A stretch of 64,000 nucleotides of DNA, taken from the NCBI RefSeq assembly GCF_027942865.1, contig NC_134526.1, positions 8,722,784-8,786,783 of the forward strand, in the 5' to 3' direction. Position numbers and translations under genes: made by a program. The stretch comes from Odontesthes bonariensis. Its lineage: Eukaryota; Chordata; Actinopteri; Atheriniformes; Atherinopsidae. Below the pieces are notes generated by a model. That model did not search any database. It saw only the letters and a program-made list of their open reading frames with translations, and was not told the DNA's origin. Shown piece by piece: positions 63,601 to 64,000 of the stretch (position 1 is the stretch's first letter; every line of letters starts with the position of its first letter).

Positions 63601-64000
63601 CTGCACAGCTGTTCTCTACTTAATGCAAATGGGACATACTGTATATTTTATAATATATATTTTGTATAATTTACAACTTAATGCGTCTCATGTTTCCGCT
63701 TTTCCGCGCGTGCCGTGTGTCCGTGTACCCTTCTCACCTTTTTCACCCCTGACCAGTTTGCATGCCTGATTTATTAGTCCTTTCTGCATTTATCTGTGAA
63801 ATGCTGGAGAATGTTACATATTCATCCCTCCACTCTGAATTCCTTGATGTGTGGAGGAGTCGTTAACGGCTATAAGGGTCATGTTCTCCTCTCCACGTCC
63901 TTCTCTGTCTGCTCTGTCAGGGGGAGTTTAAAGTGACGGAGCGTACGATGGACATGAAGGAGCTGCTCGGGGCTCTGGATGCTGGAAGAGTCCTGGAGGT
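54680..64000 (+). CDS. bcat2: Mitochondrial branched-chain amino acid aminotransferase (3' end outside window)
   Basis: A PLP enzyme of the mitochondrial matrix that transfers the amino group of Leu, Ile or Val to 2-oxoglutarate, giving branched 2-oxo acids and glutamate. Exons in the window: 54680-54697, 56210-56281, 56682-56882, 57190-57300, 58559-58678, 58798-58961, 61784-61926, 62045-62130, and 63921 onward, cut by the edge. All join in phase for about 331 residues; the remaining roughly 60 residues lie outside. The N-terminus (1-30) is Arg/Ala/Leu-rich without acidic residues, a mitochondrial presequence, which separates it from cytosolic bcat1. Further signals: [37 protein letters not shown], the PLP lysine in GAYKMGGNYGP (Lys226), [11 protein letters not shown] and [20 protein letters not shown]. 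The redox CxxC of mammalian BCAT2 would lie beyond the window. The first coding exon has only 18 bases. Intron 8 holds a 1.5-kb transposon. Confidence 0.95.
60928..60985 (-). mobile_element. LINE 3'-tail-like fragment
   Basis: AGAATAGAAAAAAATAGAAAAATACTTTATTCATCCC-type sequence followed by GGGGGAAATTC, read on the minus strand, is a LINE terminal tail, like the fragments near 20.2 and 49.7 kb. It lies in bcat2 intron 6. Confidence 0.5.
62350..62372. repeat. 23-base G homopolymer
   Basis: It follows an A-rich run inside the bcat2 intron 8 transposon. A complementary 15-base C run lies 140 bases downstream (62512-62526). Confidence 0.95.
62512..62526. repeat. 15-base C homopolymer
   Basis: This C run lies in the same transposon as the G run at 62350-62372 and in inverted relation to it, so the two could pair in single-stranded DNA or in the transcript. 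Confidence 0.95.

Larger units (their letters stand above)
62252..63768. mobile_element. 1.5-kb DNA transposon in bcat2 intron 8
   Basis: The element begins CAGGCATGCAAACT and ends with the exact reverse complement (14-base terminal inverted repeats). A 6-base direct repeat ATTTAT lies on each side (62246-62251 and 63769-63774). The interior starts with a GGCGAAATTCGCC palindrome and carries a 23-base G run and a 15-base C run. No transposase-like frame is seen, so it is probably non-autonomous. The 6-bp duplication does not fit hAT (8 bp), so the superfamily is unassigned. Confidence 0.7.

Overview
The window is nuclear DNA from a vertebrate, almost certainly a teleost fish. It has large introns with GT/AG borders, AT-rich intergenic DNA full of microsatellites, and relics of fish-type mobile elements (a Tc1-like transposase, a LINE reverse transcriptase, a tRNA-derived SINE, hAT-like and foldback MITEs). 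The gene set kcna7, hsd17b14 and bcat2 corresponds to genes linked on human 19q13.33.

Layout. 1-2.2 kb: a CpG-bearing, promoter-like stretch with an uncertain open frame on the minus strand at the left edge and an uncertain short two-exon ORF on the plus strand. 2.2-17.9 kb: intergenic, with a SINE at 11.3 kb, another old repeat at 11.7 kb and a CA repeat at 9.5 kb. 17.9-32.3 kb (+): a complete ten-coding-exon EAAT2-type glutamate transporter whose cytoplasmic tail is unusually long and carries an SPR/RS-rich block and then a (RERD)n block. 32.3-40.2 kb: its probable 3' UTR and convergent intergenic DNA. 40.2-44.0 kb (-): a two-exon Kv1 channel, kcna7. 44.0-47.9 kb: a divergent intergenic region with a nested pair of palindromic transposons. 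47.9-54.0 kb (+): the nine-exon SDR gene hsd17b14. 54.7-64.0 kb (+): bcat2 exons 1-9, running off the right edge.

Together: BCAT2 transfers amino groups from branched-chain amino acids to 2-oxoglutarate to make glutamate, and the EAAT2-like protein clears extracellular glutamate. HSD17B14 oxidises steroid or sugar hydroxyls, and Kv1.7 repolarises excitable cells. The neighbourhood is probably inherited synteny, not a functional cluster. The transporter is the most unusual item: its core matches EAAT2, it sits beside kcna7 where humans have no SLC1A2 gene, and its SR-protein-like tail is not part of mammalian EAAT2.

All exon borders were read by eye from splice consensus, frame continuity and remembered family sequences. 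No search or alignment was run.
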